DNA of 64,000 nucleotides from Ruminococcus sp. Phil11 (GCA_001940925.1 MSGZ01000011.1:1-64000), one strand, 5' to 3'; counted from the stretch's first letter, positions 9,786 to 18,516 are shown. A program made the numbers and translations. Notes: generated from the letters alone by a model not told the origin.

Positions 9786-10439
9786 TCAAAACATTTGCAC
9801 CATTTCTGCCGGAGTATGCGCGAAATACCGTGCCCCGTTCGCAAGCAGGAAATCGTGATCGCGGAAGCCCCAGAGCACACTGATGCAGGGGATGCCAGCA
9901 TTCTGCGCAGTCAGCACATCGACATCGGAATCCCCGACGTAGACCGTATCGTTCCGGTCGGTGCCGAGCAAACGCATCGCAGCCAGCAGCGAATCGGCTG
10001 CCGGTTTCAGCGGAACGCCCTCCTGCTGCCCGATCGCGGCGGAGATACAGCCGCCGAAAAAGTCACCGCAGAGCTTTTTGACCTGCGCGTCCGGCTTGTT
10101 GGATACAACAGCCAGCCGGTAGCCCTTTTCCTGCAGCGTCAGCAGCAGTTCGGGAATCCCGTCGTAGGGAGCCGTCGTATCGCGGCAGCGTTTCGCATAG
10201 ATCTGCCGGATATCGCGGAGCACCGCGTCAAACTTCGGATTCTCCCGGCCATCCGGGACTGCGCGCTGTACCAAAGCCGCAATGCCGTTCCCGACAAATC
10301 TGCGTACTTCTTCGGTCGTCCGCTGCGGCAGACCGTTTTTTTCAAGTGCATCATTCAGGCTGTTTTTCAGGTCGGTCAGCGTATTGAGCAGCGTGCCGTC
10401 CAGATCAAAAATAATGCCCTTTTTCTCTTTGAAATCCAT
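9786..10439 (-). CDS. HAD-family phosphatase, phosphoglycolate phosphatase-like
   Basis: The 217-aa product carries the HAD motifs in order: DLDGTLLNT (nucleophile Asp near residue 12), VVSNKP (Ser/Thr motif II near 113), a Lys in PLKPAADSL (motif III) and VGDSDVDV (motif IV near 168). The cap is the small helical C1 type typical of Gph/PgmB-like enzymes that remove phosphate from small metabolites. It is the last gene of a minus-strand group with the radical SAM, GDSL and lipoprotein genes. The exact substrate cannot be read from sequence. Confidence 0.85.
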   Translation of the reverse strand: MDFKEKKGIIFDLDGTLLNTLTDLKNSLNDALEKNGLPQRTTEEVRRFVGNGIAALVQRAVPDGRENPKFDAVLRDIRQIYAKRCRDTTAPYDGIPELLLTLQEKGYRLAVVSNKPDAQVKKLCGDFFGGCISAAIGQQEGVPLKPAADSLLAAMRLLGTDRNDTVYVGDSDVDVLTAQNAGIPCISVLWGFRDHDFLLANGARYFAHTPAEMVQMF

Positions 10440-10490
10440 ATTCCCCGTCCTTCCGGCAATAATGTACGTTTTTCAAGCAGATACGCTGTT

Positions 10491-11408
10491 TCACATGGAA
10501 CAATCCTCCGGCTGATACCGGCAGCCCTGAGAAAGCCCGTTTGCTGTCATCCGCCGGTCGATCGTCGTCAGGATCAGATCGCGCTGTATGATCCAGTCGG
10601 GTGCCAGCAGCAGATCGCGCAGGCAGTTTCCGGTCATACGGTGCACCACGATCTTCGGATCAAGATGCGTCAGTGCTTCGATCGCCCAGTCGATATAGGT
10701 CTGCATGGAGATCGGCGTAAAATCACCGGCAAGATACTGCTCCGCAAGGACGGTGTCCTTCATGATAAACAGACTGTGAATCTTGATTCCGTCTGCGCCG
10801 ACAGCGTTGACTGTCCGGATCGTCCGCATCACATCATCCAGTGTTTCATGCGGCAGCCCGAGGATCACATGCACGATGACAGGCAGCCCGTACTGCTTCA
10901 GGATGCGCACGGCATTCAGAAAGCAGGGGAGGTAATAGCCGCGGTTGATGCGGTCTGCAGTCTCGTCGTTGGCCGTCTGCAGTCCAAGCTCGACCCAGAC
11001 CTCATACGTTTTTGCGTATTCCGCAAGCAGTGCGGCGACCTCCTCGGTGATGCAGTCCGGCCGCGTGCCGATATCCAGCACCTTGATCCGGTCGTCGATC
11101 AGTGCGGCGTTATAGCGTTCCCGCAGAACTTCGACCGGCGCATAGGTGTTTGTAAAGTTCTGGAAATAGGCGATCCATGCTGAATCTGCCGGTGCCTTGC
11201 TGAGTACGGCCTCTGCCTGCTCGCGGATCGTTTTTGCCGGATCAAGCTGTTCGCCGGCACCGCGTTCGCCGCAGAAGGTACAGCCGCCCGAACCGCAGGT
11301 ACCGTCGCGGTTCGGGCATGTGAAGCCGCCGTCAATGCAGATCTTGCGGATCTTTTTGCCGAAATGCTCATGCATGAGCTGGTTCATCGTATAATACGGA
11401 TGCTTCAT
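10491..11408 (-). CDS. Radical SAM protein, TIGR01212/YhcC family
   Basis: The 305-aa product belongs to the YhcC-like group of radical SAM enzymes. The cluster cysteines lie in FTCPNRDGT...GGCTFC (C31, C43, C46), and the family's GLQTAND and HVILGLPHET motifs follow. The chemistry of this family is not settled; members are often linked to tRNA or redox regulation by context only. Its ATG overlaps the stop codon of the GDSL gene by 4 bp (ATGA), so the two are translationally coupled. Confidence 0.85.
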   Translation of the reverse strand: MKHPYYTMNQLMHEHFGKKIRKICIDGGFTCPNRDGTCGSGGCTFCGERGAGEQLDPAKTIREQAEAVLSKAPADSAWIAYFQNFTNTYAPVEVLRERYNAALIDDRIKVLDIGTRPDCITEEVAALLAEYAKTYEVWVELGLQTANDETADRINRGYYLPCFLNAVRILKQYGLPVIVHVILGLPHETLDDVMRTIRTVNAVGADGIKIHSLFIMKDTVLAEQYLAGDFTPISMQTYIDWAIEALTHLDPKIVVHRMTGNCLRDLLLAPDWIIQRDLILTTIDRRMTANGLSQGCRYQPEDCSM

Positions 11409-12400
11409 TCCGTCACGCCCATTTTTGCGAGGATCGTATCGGCGATCAGCTTCTGACCCGCTTCATTCGGGTGCGGATCGACATATTCCAGATCGGCAAG
11501 CGGACTGTCCGGCGAGACCTCCGCCGGAAGCTCCGCATCGGTCTTGCCGACGATCGGCAGGGGATCGCAGGCTGCAAATGCCGCCGCGACATCGACCGGG
11601 ATCAGGTCGCTGTGCTTGTCCGTGAACGCGGAAAGGATCGTGTTTGCGCGGTCAATCTGCGTCTGTGCATAAGCCGCCGCATCCTCCGGATTGCCGGGGA
11701 GCGTCAGTGCTTCGTTGCCGCGGTAGGGGTTGTAGATGTTGAGCACATAGATCTCCGCATCCTCATTCACATTACGGATCCATGTATAGATCTCCTCAAG
11801 GTCAGAGGCCAGCAAAGCAAGGTTTTCGTCGATGCGCGTTTCCAGCTCCTGCCGGACGGTCTCCTCATCGGCAAACGCGTCCTCGACCTGCTTCTGCATC
11901 TCCGCGATCTGCTCGTCGGTCAGCGATTCAAGGTCAATGTCATCCTCGTCAAAATCGACCTGATCGCGGACATAATCCTCATACACGCCGAGCAGATTGT
12001 TCGAGCCGATGTTAATGATGATCATGTCGGAGGAAGGCAGATATTTGGCTCTGCCCTTCTGCAGCCGCCAGAGCAGATCGGAGCTGTCGTCGCCGCTCAG
12101 CGCATAGTTGTAATCATGCCAACTGATGCCGTCCCGCGCAGTCAGTGCCTTGCTGACGATTGCGGAATACCGCTGCGTGTCCGGATCCTCCATGCCGTAG
12201 CCGAACGCGATCGAGTCACCGAGCGTGACAAGAGAGCGTTCCTCAGCCGGGACGGGTTCGGTCTCTGCAGGCGGTTCCGTTGAGACGGCTGCCGCCGTTT
12301 CAGGCGCACTTTCTTCCGGTGTTTCCGGCTTCGGTGCAGCAGTGCAGCCCGTCAGCAGCATTGCACTGCAGAGCAGTGCGATCATACCGTTTCGTTTCAT
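11405..12400 (-). CDS. Lipoprotein SGNH/GDSL hydrolase
   Basis: The 331-aa protein has a lipoprotein signal (MLLTGC) and an acidic, Pro/Glu-rich linker. The SGNH blocks then follow: block I LVTLGDSIAFGYG (catalytic Ser), block III IINIGSNNLLG, and block V DPHPNEAGQ with the Asp-His pair. Such enzymes remove ester groups, for example acetyl groups on surface polysaccharides. The ATG at 12400 is chosen because the signal peptide starts there (MKRNGMIALL) behind AAAGGA; an upstream ATG at 12421 would add seven charged residues. Confidence 0.85.
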   Translation of the reverse strand: MKRNGMIALLCSAMLLTGCTAAPKPETPEESAPETAAAVSTEPPAETEPVPAEERSLVTLGDSIAFGYGMEDPDTQRYSAIVSKALTARDGISWHDYNYALSGDDSSDLLWRLQKGRAKYLPSSDMIIINIGSNNLLGVYEDYVRDQVDFDEDDIDLESLTDEQIAEMQKQVEDAFADEETVRQELETRIDENLALLASDLEEIYTWIRNVNEDAEIYVLNIYNPYRGNEALTLPGNPEDAAAYAQTQIDRANTILSAFTDKHSDLIPVDVAAAFAACDPLPIVGKTDAELPAEVSPDSPLADLEYVDPHPNEAGQKLIADTILAKMGVTE

Positions 12401-12417
12401 ATCAAAAGCATCCTTTC

Positions 12418-13248
12418 TCATGTTGTGCCGGTTTGGAGAGGCGTTTTTCTGTGATAATACTGCAAAAGCATCTCTGTCAAAGCATCCCTGTCCTCCGCCT
12501 CGAACGCCTGATCAGCCGCGCTGCCGTTTTCATTCTTCGCGTGCACAAGCAGATTCAGACTCTCCGCATTTGCCTTCGCGGTCAGTATTTCGGTCAGCGT
12601 ACCGTTTTCCCAGATACAGTCTTTGACAGTCGCTTCCGACGCATCCTGTTCGATGACGGTCAGATGCCGATCCGCCGGGAAATACTGCGGGTCAGTCAAC
12701 ATAACAGGTGTCTCCGCAAAATGTGCGGTATCCGCATCCCAGAGAAACACGGCAAACCGCTTCTGCGATTCGGTATACAGCACCGGAACGGAGAGATCGA
12801 GGTCACCGTCAAAGTCGCTGTCGCAGAGATAATAGCCCGTCTCTGCGTCCAGCGGAGAAACTGCGGAAAGGTCAGCCTCCAGTGCCTGATACATGCCGCC
12901 GGCCAGACGCGCAGAAAAACCGTTTTCGTAAAACCGGTATGTGAAGTATTCCGGCAGCGGCGTTTCGGCATGTTCCTCGCCGCCGTCACCGCCCTGATAA
13001 TCGGGCTGCGAGATCTCCGGTGCCGGGATCAGTACGGCAGGTTCCTCCGGTGCGACTGGTACAGTTTCAGGATGCAGCGGCATCGTTTCTGCAGCTGTAT
13101 CTGCCTGGACAGGAGCCGCTTCGGCATCCGTCTGAATCGGGGGCAGGGTGCCGATTTCCGGCTGAGACTGCTCCTGCTTCGGTGCGGTACAGCCGCAGCA
13201 CAGGATACATGCAGTCAGCAGCACAGCAAGAGGGGCATGTTTCATCAT
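12418..13248 (-). CDS. Hypothetical lipoprotein
   Basis: The 276-aa protein starts with a lipoprotein signal ending in CILCCGC and a Pro/Glu/Ala-rich linker to about residue 90. The remaining part includes a Ca-binding-like DSDFDGDLDL stretch (near residue 145), like FG-GAP/VCBS or integrin-type loops, and an EDRDALTEMLLQYY tail. No enzyme motif is seen. The ATG at 13248 is placed 6 bp after GGAAGG; nearby in-frame ATGs at 13254 and 13245 are alternatives. It heads the lipoprotein-GDSL-radical SAM-HAD gene group. Confidence 0.6.
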   Translation of the reverse strand: MMKHAPLAVLLTACILCCGCTAPKQEQSQPEIGTLPPIQTDAEAAPVQADTAAETMPLHPETVPVAPEEPAVLIPAPEISQPDYQGGDGGEEHAETPLPEYFTYRFYENGFSARLAGGMYQALEADLSAVSPLDAETGYYLCDSDFDGDLDLSVPVLYTESQKRFAVFLWDADTAHFAETPVMLTDPQYFPADRHLTVIEQDASEATVKDCIWENGTLTEILTAKANAESLNLLVHAKNENGSAADQAFEAEDRDALTEMLLQYYHRKTPLQTGTT

Positions 13249-13306
13249 CTTCATCCTTCCGTAAACAGCACAAGGAAGCAGAGAGAATTCCCTGCTTCCT
13301 GTGTCA

Positions 13307-13930
13307 TTACTCAAAAAAGTCGCGGTATCTCTGGAGCGTATCGCTGATACGGTCCCAGATCGTGATATAGCCGTCGTGCTCCTCAAAGACCTTGCCGTGC
13401 GAGTTGCCGTTGTCGAATTTCATCTGCGAATAGTTGTTGTCGAAATGCGGCACATAGGTATTCGGGTGGCCGGTCGGGTCAGAGCATCTGCGGCGCAGGG
13501 CATCGAGCGTCACATTGCCGATCTCCTGCTTCAGCTCAAAGAACGCGCGCAGAATCTTGTGATTGTTCTGCTGCGGATTTCTTGCCCAGCGCGGAATGCG
13601 GTGGATCGCCTTGCCCCACTCACTGAATACATCGGTGCGCGGCTGCTGGGTTCTCTGTGCAGACTGCTGCTGATGATTCGGTGTGCCGTAGGACGGCTGG
13701 GAACCGGCAGCTGCTGCGGAATCGTTCCGCTGCGGCTGCACGGGACGCGGCGTGACATGCGGGTGAGAATCCGGCGTGCGGAACTCATTTGCTGCGGACT
13801 GCAGCGCGCGGGCGAGATAGCCGCGGACAAATTCCTCTGCAACAGCATCGCGGTTGTCGCCGGAAAGCTGCAGGGCAAGCTCAAACTTATCAGCCAGTGC
13901 ATCGGGCAGATTGAATGTGATCTGTTTCAT
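13307..13930 (-). CDS. Ribbon-helix-helix-like regulator with extra C-terminal domain
   Basis: The 207-aa protein begins MKQITFNLPDALADKFELAL, the strand-helix pattern of CopG/Arc-type DNA-binding proteins. A Gln/Pro/Ser-rich linker (about 65-115) leads to a C-terminal domain (about 120-205) containing WGKAIHRIPRWARNP and HFDNNYSQMKFDN, which I do not recognise. The start sits behind GGAGG. Its promoter carries two palindromes placed where a repressor would block RNA polymerase, which points to autoregulation (inference). Confidence 0.6.
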   Translation of the reverse strand: MKQITFNLPDALADKFELALQLSGDNRDAVAEEFVRGYLARALQSAANEFRTPDSHPHVTPRPVQPQRNDSAAAAGSQPSYGTPNHQQQSAQRTQQPRTDVFSEWGKAIHRIPRWARNPQQNNHKILRAFFELKQEIGNVTLDALRRRCSDPTGHPNTYVPHFDNNYSQMKFDNGNSHGKVFEEHDGYITIWDRISDTLQRYRDFFE

Positions 13931-13973
13931 CATAAACCTCCGTTGGTTGTGCGTCGGGTTGGTTCCTGATGAA

Positions 13974-14024
13974 AGTATAATACTAATTTGCAAATTTGTC
14001 AAGTTCTAATTTGCAAATTAGAAC
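13974..14024 (-). promoter_or_regulatory. Promoter with tandem palindromic operators
   Basis: On the minus strand TTGACA (14002-13997), a 17-bp spacer and TATACT (13979-13974). Two AATTTGCAAATT-centred palindromes flank the -35 box. One fills the spacer (centre 13990.5). The other, a perfect 22-bp palindrome at 14003-14024, is just upstream (centre 14013.5). The centres are 23 bp apart, about two helix turns, so both face the same side. Confidence 0.8.
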
Positions 14025-14047
14025 TTTTGTAACCATACTGTAATATT

Positions 14048-14995
14048 TCAGGCAGCTTTGGCGCGCTTTTTCCGTTTCTGCTTTGCTGGCTTCGGTTCAT
14101 CCTCAATGCCGAACGGATGCGGCTTGGTCATCTTTTCGATCCACGGCGTCAGCAGGTTCATAATGACGATCGCGAAAGTGATGCCCTCCGGATAGCCGCC
14201 GAAATGCCGGATCAGGAAGGTCAGCACGCCGCAGCCGAGGCCGAAGATGCATTTTCCGGAGCGGGTGACCGGTGTCGTCGTATAATCTGCCGTCATAAAG
14301 CAGGCACCGAGCATCAGTCCGCCGGAAAACAGCTGTGCCGGAACATCATAGCCGCCGAGTGCGGTCAGCAGCGTAAAACTGCCGAGGCAGGAGAGCGGCG
14401 CGATCGGAGATGCGGTACCCGTCAGCCAGAGGAACAGTGCGCCGAGCAGAATGCAGAGCACACTTGTCTCGCCGAGATTGCCCGCGGTATTGCCGAGGAA
14501 CAGATCCCAGTAGGTTGCAAATTCGCCGGTCAGCGGGGTCTGCGTCACAACCGTGCCGGACTGAGGCAGCCGCCAGACCGTCATATCGTCCATAAACAGC
14601 ACCATGAGCAGAATTTTGGCGGTTGCAGCCGGGTTCGCAAAATTCTTGCCGATGCCGCCGAACAGCGGCTTGACACAGACGATCGCAAAAATACTGCCGA
14701 CCGCGGCCTTCCAGAGCGGAAAGTCAGGCGGCAGCGTCAGTCCGAGCAGAAGACCCGTGACAGCGGCACTGAGATCATGCACTGTCTGCCGTTTGCGGAA
14801 AATTGCGCGGCAAAACAGTTCCGCCAGAATTGCCGTGCCGACTGTGATGCCCAGAAGCATCAGAGCCTGAAAGCCGAAGCTCATCCAGCCGGTGAGCACG
14901 GCAGGCAGCAGCGCAGCCAGTACGCAGAACATGATCCCCTGAACGGAGGATCGGCCGCGGATATAAGGAGACACAGTCTCTGTTGAATGCTTCAA
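14048..14995 (-). CDS. rnfD: Rnf complex subunit RnfD
   Basis: The 315-aa integral membrane protein belongs to the RnfD/NqrB family, which binds covalent FMN and moves electrons through the Rnf ferredoxin:NAD+ oxidoreductase. It has the typical HSTETVSPYIRGRSSVQGIM start and around nine hydrophobic segments (e.g. GVLTFLIRHFGGYPEGITFA). The FMN-Thr region reads TVVTQTPLTG. I chose the TTG at 14995, 5 bp after GGAGGA, which gives the family's usual N-terminus; longer in-frame starts lie inside rnfC. It follows rnfC by 13 bp. The rnfG, E, A and B genes that normally come next are absent. Confidence 0.85.
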   Translation of the reverse strand: MKHSTETVSPYIRGRSSVQGIMFCVLAALLPAVLTGWMSFGFQALMLLGITVGTAILAELFCRAIFRKRQTVHDLSAAVTGLLLGLTLPPDFPLWKAAVGSIFAIVCVKPLFGGIGKNFANPAATAKILLMVLFMDDMTVWRLPQSGTVVTQTPLTGEFATYWDLFLGNTAGNLGETSVLCILLGALFLWLTGTASPIAPLSCLGSFTLLTALGGYDVPAQLFSGGLMLGACFMTADYTTTPVTRSGKCIFGLGCGVLTFLIRHFGGYPEGITFAIVIMNLLTPWIEKMTKPHPFGIEDEPKPAKQKRKKRAKAA

Positions 14996-15008
14996 ACGGA
15001 TCCTCCTT

Positions 15009-16289
15009 TCATTCTTTTTGCAGCAGCAGCTTCGCAAGCTGATTCTTTTCAGCGAGCTGCCGGTGCGCAGGGCAGACATAAGAGCAGCATCCGCAGTCCA
15101 TGCAGAGCGCAACATGTCCCGCCTGCAGAGCAGCAGGATCCTTCCGCTGATAGGCGTCGTTCAGCTCCATCGGCATCAGATTCATCGGGCAGGCCTTCAT
15201 GCATCTGCCGCAGCGGATGCACGCAGATTCGCGGATATTGCCTTTCGTTCTCCGCAGTGCCGTCAGACCGTTCTGCTGCCGTACCACGGAGGCTTCTTCC
15301 GTATCGAGAACGGTACCCATCATCGGCCCGCCGCAGAGCAGCGTTCTGACGCGCTCGATATGGCAGGCTGCATATTCCAGCAGGTCTTTGACCGGCGTAC
15401 CGATCGGAACGCGCAGATTGCACGGCTTGTCAACGGCATCGCCATCCACAGTGACGACACGCTCGACCAGCGGGATACCGGTCTGCGCATACTGATACAA
15501 AAAAGCACAGGTGCTGACATTCAGCACAAGGATATCCTGATCGGCGGCGGTCTGATCTGCGGGGATCACGACGCCGCAGGTATGATAAACAAGCACCTTT
15601 TCCGCACCCTGCGGATAAACAGGGGGCAGGAGACAGACCGTGATGCCTTTTTTGTCTGCGCAGGCCTCGTTCATTTTCTGAATTGCAAGCGGCTTATCAA
15701 TCTGGATGCCGATGCGGGCTTCCTTGATCTTCAGCAGCTTCATGATCAGCTCGATACCGCCGACGGCATCCTCCGGCGTTTCGATCATCAGGCGATTGTC
15801 GGCAGAGAGATACTGCTCACATTCCGCACCGTTGACAATCAGCATCTTCGGATTTTTGACCGCGTCCAGTTTCCTGAACGTCAGATCGCCTGCGCCGCTG
15901 AATCCGACACAGCCGGACGCTTTCGCAGCAGCGATCAGATCGTCGCGGGTCTCAAGCACAGGCGGAACGCAGCTCTCGCAGAGAATCTGCTCATCATCGG
16001 GACGGATCTCGATGCAGGGGACAGTCTCCCCGCTGACCGTGCGGTATTCCTCAATCGCGCTGACCCTGCCGGATACGCTCGCGTGAATCGGGACGCTGTT
16101 TTTATTTCCGGACATGCCGATGCACTGCCCGACCGTCACGGTCTCACCTTTGCGGACGGCAGGGGTACAAGGCGTACCGGCATGCATCAGCATCGGGATC
16201 CGGACAAGTGCGGGCAGCGGGATCGGCTTGATCGGTTTATCTTCCGCGCGTTTTTTATGCGGCAGTCTGATACCGTTCAAACGCTTCAT
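15009..16289 (-). CDS. rnfC: Rnf complex subunit RnfC
   Basis: The 426-aa peripheral subunit contains the NADH/FMN-binding fold of the Nuo51/RnfC group (residues 30-340; GFSGAGDLTFRKLDAV resembles the G-G-A-G-FP-hinge) and two [4Fe-4S] motifs near the C-terminus: CIRCGRCMKACP and CMDCGCCSYVCP. It should pass electrons between NAD(H) and the membrane subunits. Length matches non-extended RnfC proteins. It lies upstream of rnfD on the same strand, 115 bp downstream of an XRE regulator gene. Confidence 0.9.
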   Translation of the reverse strand: MKRLNGIRLPHKKRAEDKPIKPIPLPALVRIPMLMHAGTPCTPAVRKGETVTVGQCIGMSGNKNSVPIHASVSGRVSAIEEYRTVSGETVPCIEIRPDDEQILCESCVPPVLETRDDLIAAAKASGCVGFSGAGDLTFRKLDAVKNPKMLIVNGAECEQYLSADNRLMIETPEDAVGGIELIMKLLKIKEARIGIQIDKPLAIQKMNEACADKKGITVCLLPPVYPQGAEKVLVYHTCGVVIPADQTAADQDILVLNVSTCAFLYQYAQTGIPLVERVVTVDGDAVDKPCNLRVPIGTPVKDLLEYAACHIERVRTLLCGGPMMGTVLDTEEASVVRQQNGLTALRRTKGNIRESACIRCGRCMKACPMNLMPMELNDAYQRKDPAALQAGHVALCMDCGCCSYVCPAHRQLAEKNQLAKLLLQKE

Positions 16290-16370
16290 GTTATCTCAAA
16301 CCTTTCTTTTCTCTTTCTCTGTCATCAGAACTGCGCTGTAATAAATGCTTCCGTGCATCGCTGTGACCCA

Positions 16371-16399
16371 TTGCAATTTCCGTGAGATTATGGTATAAT
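16371..16399 (+). promoter_or_regulatory. Promoter-like site facing into the XRE gene
   Basis: TTGCAA, 17 bp, then TATAAT with a TGG extension, on the plus strand. The next plus-strand sequence is antisense to the XRE gene at 16405-17118; no plus-strand gene follows for 900 bp. Confidence 0.4.
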
Positions 16400-16404
16400 A
16401 GAAA

Positions 16405-17118
16405 TCAAGGTCTGTGCTGTGTCTGAAGCGTATCGCGCGTTCTGGCAATGCTGTCTTCGCTGATCTTGATCAGATTCAGCAGGGAAGAAGCATACTCGGA
16501 GAAATCCTTAGAAAGTGTTGCGGTCGTGACATACAGCGTCTCCGCATCCTCAACGGAGTCATTCGTGCCGAGCGCAATGCCGCTGGATGCCGCCTTGATG
16601 TTCGACTCATTCAGTGAGATGATCGCATTCGCGCTGTCATTGGCAACGACCTTCGGAACCCGGAACAGCTTCTGGTCATTGTGCGGACAGGCATTGTAAA
16701 TGATGCGGAACAGCTTGTAGACCGACAGCATCAGGTAGGACGAGACCTCACGGATCAGCGTAACGGAATTTGCACGCTGCGAGAACGAGAACAGCAGGCT
16801 GATCGAATTGTTGATGATCTTGCGGTAGAAGCGGATCGCCTCATTGGACGGCATCTCGTTGTTGCCGTCGTCGTCAGGGATCTCCTCCAGCGTCAGGGTC
16901 TTGCCGCCCGGCTCCGGTGTTCTGCCGAGCAGATAGTCGCAGGATACGTTATAGTAGTCTGCGATCCGCACCAGAAAATCAAGTCCGCATTCACGGATAC
17001 CCTTTTCGTAGTGAGAGAGCAGTGCCTGCGAAATACCGAGATCGGTCGCAGCCTTCTTCTGGCTGATCTTGCGCTCCTTGCGCTGGAGCGTAATGATGCG
17101 CGGAAAATCGTCATTCAT
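16405..17118 (-). CDS. XRE-family transcriptional regulator
   Basis: The 237-aa protein has a Cro/CI helix-turn-helix at about residues 5-65 (QKKAATDLGISQALLSHYEKG, then YYNVSCDYLLGR). A helical C-terminal part of 150 residues of unknown function follows. The ATG at 17118 has AGGAGC 9 bp upstream; a longer form from 17175 lacks a site. It lies directly upstream of rnfC on the same strand, so it may act on or be co-transcribed with the rnf genes, but nothing in the sequence proves this. Confidence 0.8.
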   Translation of the reverse strand: MNDDFPRIITLQRKERKISQKKAATDLGISQALLSHYEKGIRECGLDFLVRIADYYNVSCDYLLGRTPEPGGKTLTLEEIPDDDGNNEMPSNEAIRFYRKIINNSISLLFSFSQRANSVTLIREVSSYLMLSVYKLFRIIYNACPHNDQKLFRVPKVVANDSANAIISLNESNIKAASSGIALGTNDSVEDAETLYVTTATLSKDFSEYASSLLNLIKISEDSIARTRDTLQTQHRP

Positions 17119-17299
17119 GGTTTTCAAGCTCCTTTCATCATGAATTCGGGTCATTCGCATATTGATACGCTTCAATTATATAACATGCAGTATAATTTGT
17201 AAAGACCTATCCGATAAAAATATGTCACAAAGATTCTGTCGAATTTTTGTGTAAAAAAACTATCAGGATAAAAAACGATCCGAAAGGAATGCTTTGTTT

Positions 17300-17935
17300 A
17301 TGAAAAATTATCATATTTCGCTGATCCGTCACGGAAGAACGGAGGCAAATGAGCGCGGCGTTTATATCGGCACGACCGATTATCCGCTCAGCGACCTCGG
17401 CAGAAACGAGCTGCTGGATAAGCTTGACCGCTTTGTTTACCCGAAGGTCGAACGGGTCTACAGCAGCCCGCTGCAGCGTTGCACCGAAACCGCCGAGATC
17501 TTGTTTCCGGACCGTGAGCTTGCAATTGCGGAGGAATTCCGTGAGCTGCATTTCGGCAAATTTGAAGGCCGTTCCGCGGAGGAGCTGCTCAATGACGAAG
17601 CCTACCGCACATGGATGAAGGGCGGTATGGACGCGAAGCCGCCGGAAGGAGAGAGCGTCGCGGAGCTTTCAATCCGCACCTATCAGGGATTATACCGCAT
17701 TTTACTCGAAATGATGCAGGAGGATCTCCGGCACTGTGCGCTTGTGACGCACGGCGGCGTCATCTCCAATATGCTTGCATGCTTCGGTATCCCGAAGCTC
17801 GACCCGCGGCAGATTCAGACCGCACCCGGAGAGGGCTTTGAGATCCAGATCAATCCGCAGATGTGGCAGCAGGCACAGGCGTTTGAGATCCTCGGTGTGA
17901 CGCCGTTTCTGCCGGAAGAATCCGAGACATTCTGA
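17300..17935 (+). CDS. Histidine phosphatase family protein (phosphoglycerate mutase-like)
   Basis: The 211-aa enzyme carries the RHG motif (SLIRHGRTEANERG, phospho-accepting His near residue 9), a second Arg/Glu set (SSPLQRCTETAEI; FRELHFGKFEG) and the catalytic LVTHGGVISNML. The Asn-Glu and FGKFEG patterns resemble alpha-ribazole phosphatase (CobC) and broad-specificity phosphatases. The ATG at 17300 follows AAAGGA by 11 bp. It is 12 bp upstream of a small membrane-protein gene and likely forms an operon with it. Confidence 0.85.
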   Translation: MKNYHISLIRHGRTEANERGVYIGTTDYPLSDLGRNELLDKLDRFVYPKVERVYSSPLQRCTETAEILFPDRELAIAEEFRELHFGKFEGRSAEELLNDEAYRTWMKGGMDAKPPEGESVAELSIRTYQGLYRILLEMMQEDLRHCALVTHGGVISNMLACFGIPKLDPRQIQTAPGEGFEIQINPQMWQQAQAFEILGVTPFLPEESETF

Positions 17936-17947
17936 AAGGATACCGTC

Positions 17948-18415
17948 ATGCTGCTTGAAATACTCATCGCAGCCGTGATCATCATTGCGCTGCTGTTGCT
18001 GATCGGCGTAAAGCTGCAGACAATTCTGCTCGGTCTCGGCGTGATCGTGCTTGTCCTGATTGCGCTTGCTATGCTTTCGATCATTCTCTTTTTCTTCCTG
18101 ACCGATCTGTTCCTGCCGTTCCGCAAGCCGGTCAAAGGGAAATTTCTGCGTGTCGATGACAGCGGCAGAATGGATCATGCAATCTATCAGGTCGGGGAGG
18201 ATGAATACACCTGCAGCTTTCCGGCGGAATCTTTCGCCAGAAAACGGATCTATCAGACAGATCATGAATATCTGCTTCTGATCCCGCGCTCCGGCAGCCG
18301 AAAGACGGCCTTTGACCGCCACAGTCTGTTTATTCTTGCCGTCGGCACTGTCATCTCCGTGTTACTGACATTTTTGCTGGCTTTCGGCATCGCATATTTC
18401 CGTTCTTTTATCTGA
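17948..18415 (+). CDS. Hypothetical membrane protein
   Basis: The 155-aa protein has two adjacent hydrophobic segments (about 3-22 and 25-52), a soluble central part of some 65 residues (KFLRVDDSGRMDHAIYQVGEDEYTC and so on, split by charged residues) and one more membrane segment at about 125-148. I do not recognise the family. It has a GAAAGGA ribosome site and follows the phosphatase gene. Confidence 0.65.
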   Translation: MLLEILIAAVIIIALLLLIGVKLQTILLGLGVIVLVLIALAMLSIILFFFLTDLFLPFRKPVKGKFLRVDDSGRMDHAIYQVGEDEYTCSFPAESFARKRIYQTDHEYLLLIPRSGSRKTAFDRHSLFILAVGTVISVLLTFLLAFGIAYFRSFI

Positions 18416-18420
18416 TATCT

Positions 18421-18468
18421 GAAACAGGCTTGTCTGCGGTATTCTGCACCAGCGGACAAGCCTGTTTC
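18421..18468 (+). terminator. Long hairpin ending the phosphatase/membrane-protein operon
   Basis: GAAACAGGCTTGTC pairs with GACAAGCCTGTTTC around a 20-base loop. The T-tract after it is weak, so termination is inferred. Confidence 0.6.
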
Positions 18469-18469
18469 C

Positions 18470-18516
18470 TAAAGAAAAAGCAAGCCCGAAAACACCGTAT
18501 ATCCGATGTTTTCGGG
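18470..18516 (-). terminator. Displaced original terminator of the tRNA-Ala gene
   Basis: On the minus strand CCCGAAAACA pairs with TGTTTTCGGG, followed by CTTGCTTTTTCTTT. It stands directly beyond the tRNA remnant, where the tRNA-Ala terminator would have been before the element inserted. Confidence 0.7.

Noticed and set aside
14003-14024. The 22-bp palindrome as a transcription terminator
   Set aside because: It is AT-rich, lacks a GC stem and T-tract, and lies next to a clear promoter with a second copy in the spacer; operator is the better reading.
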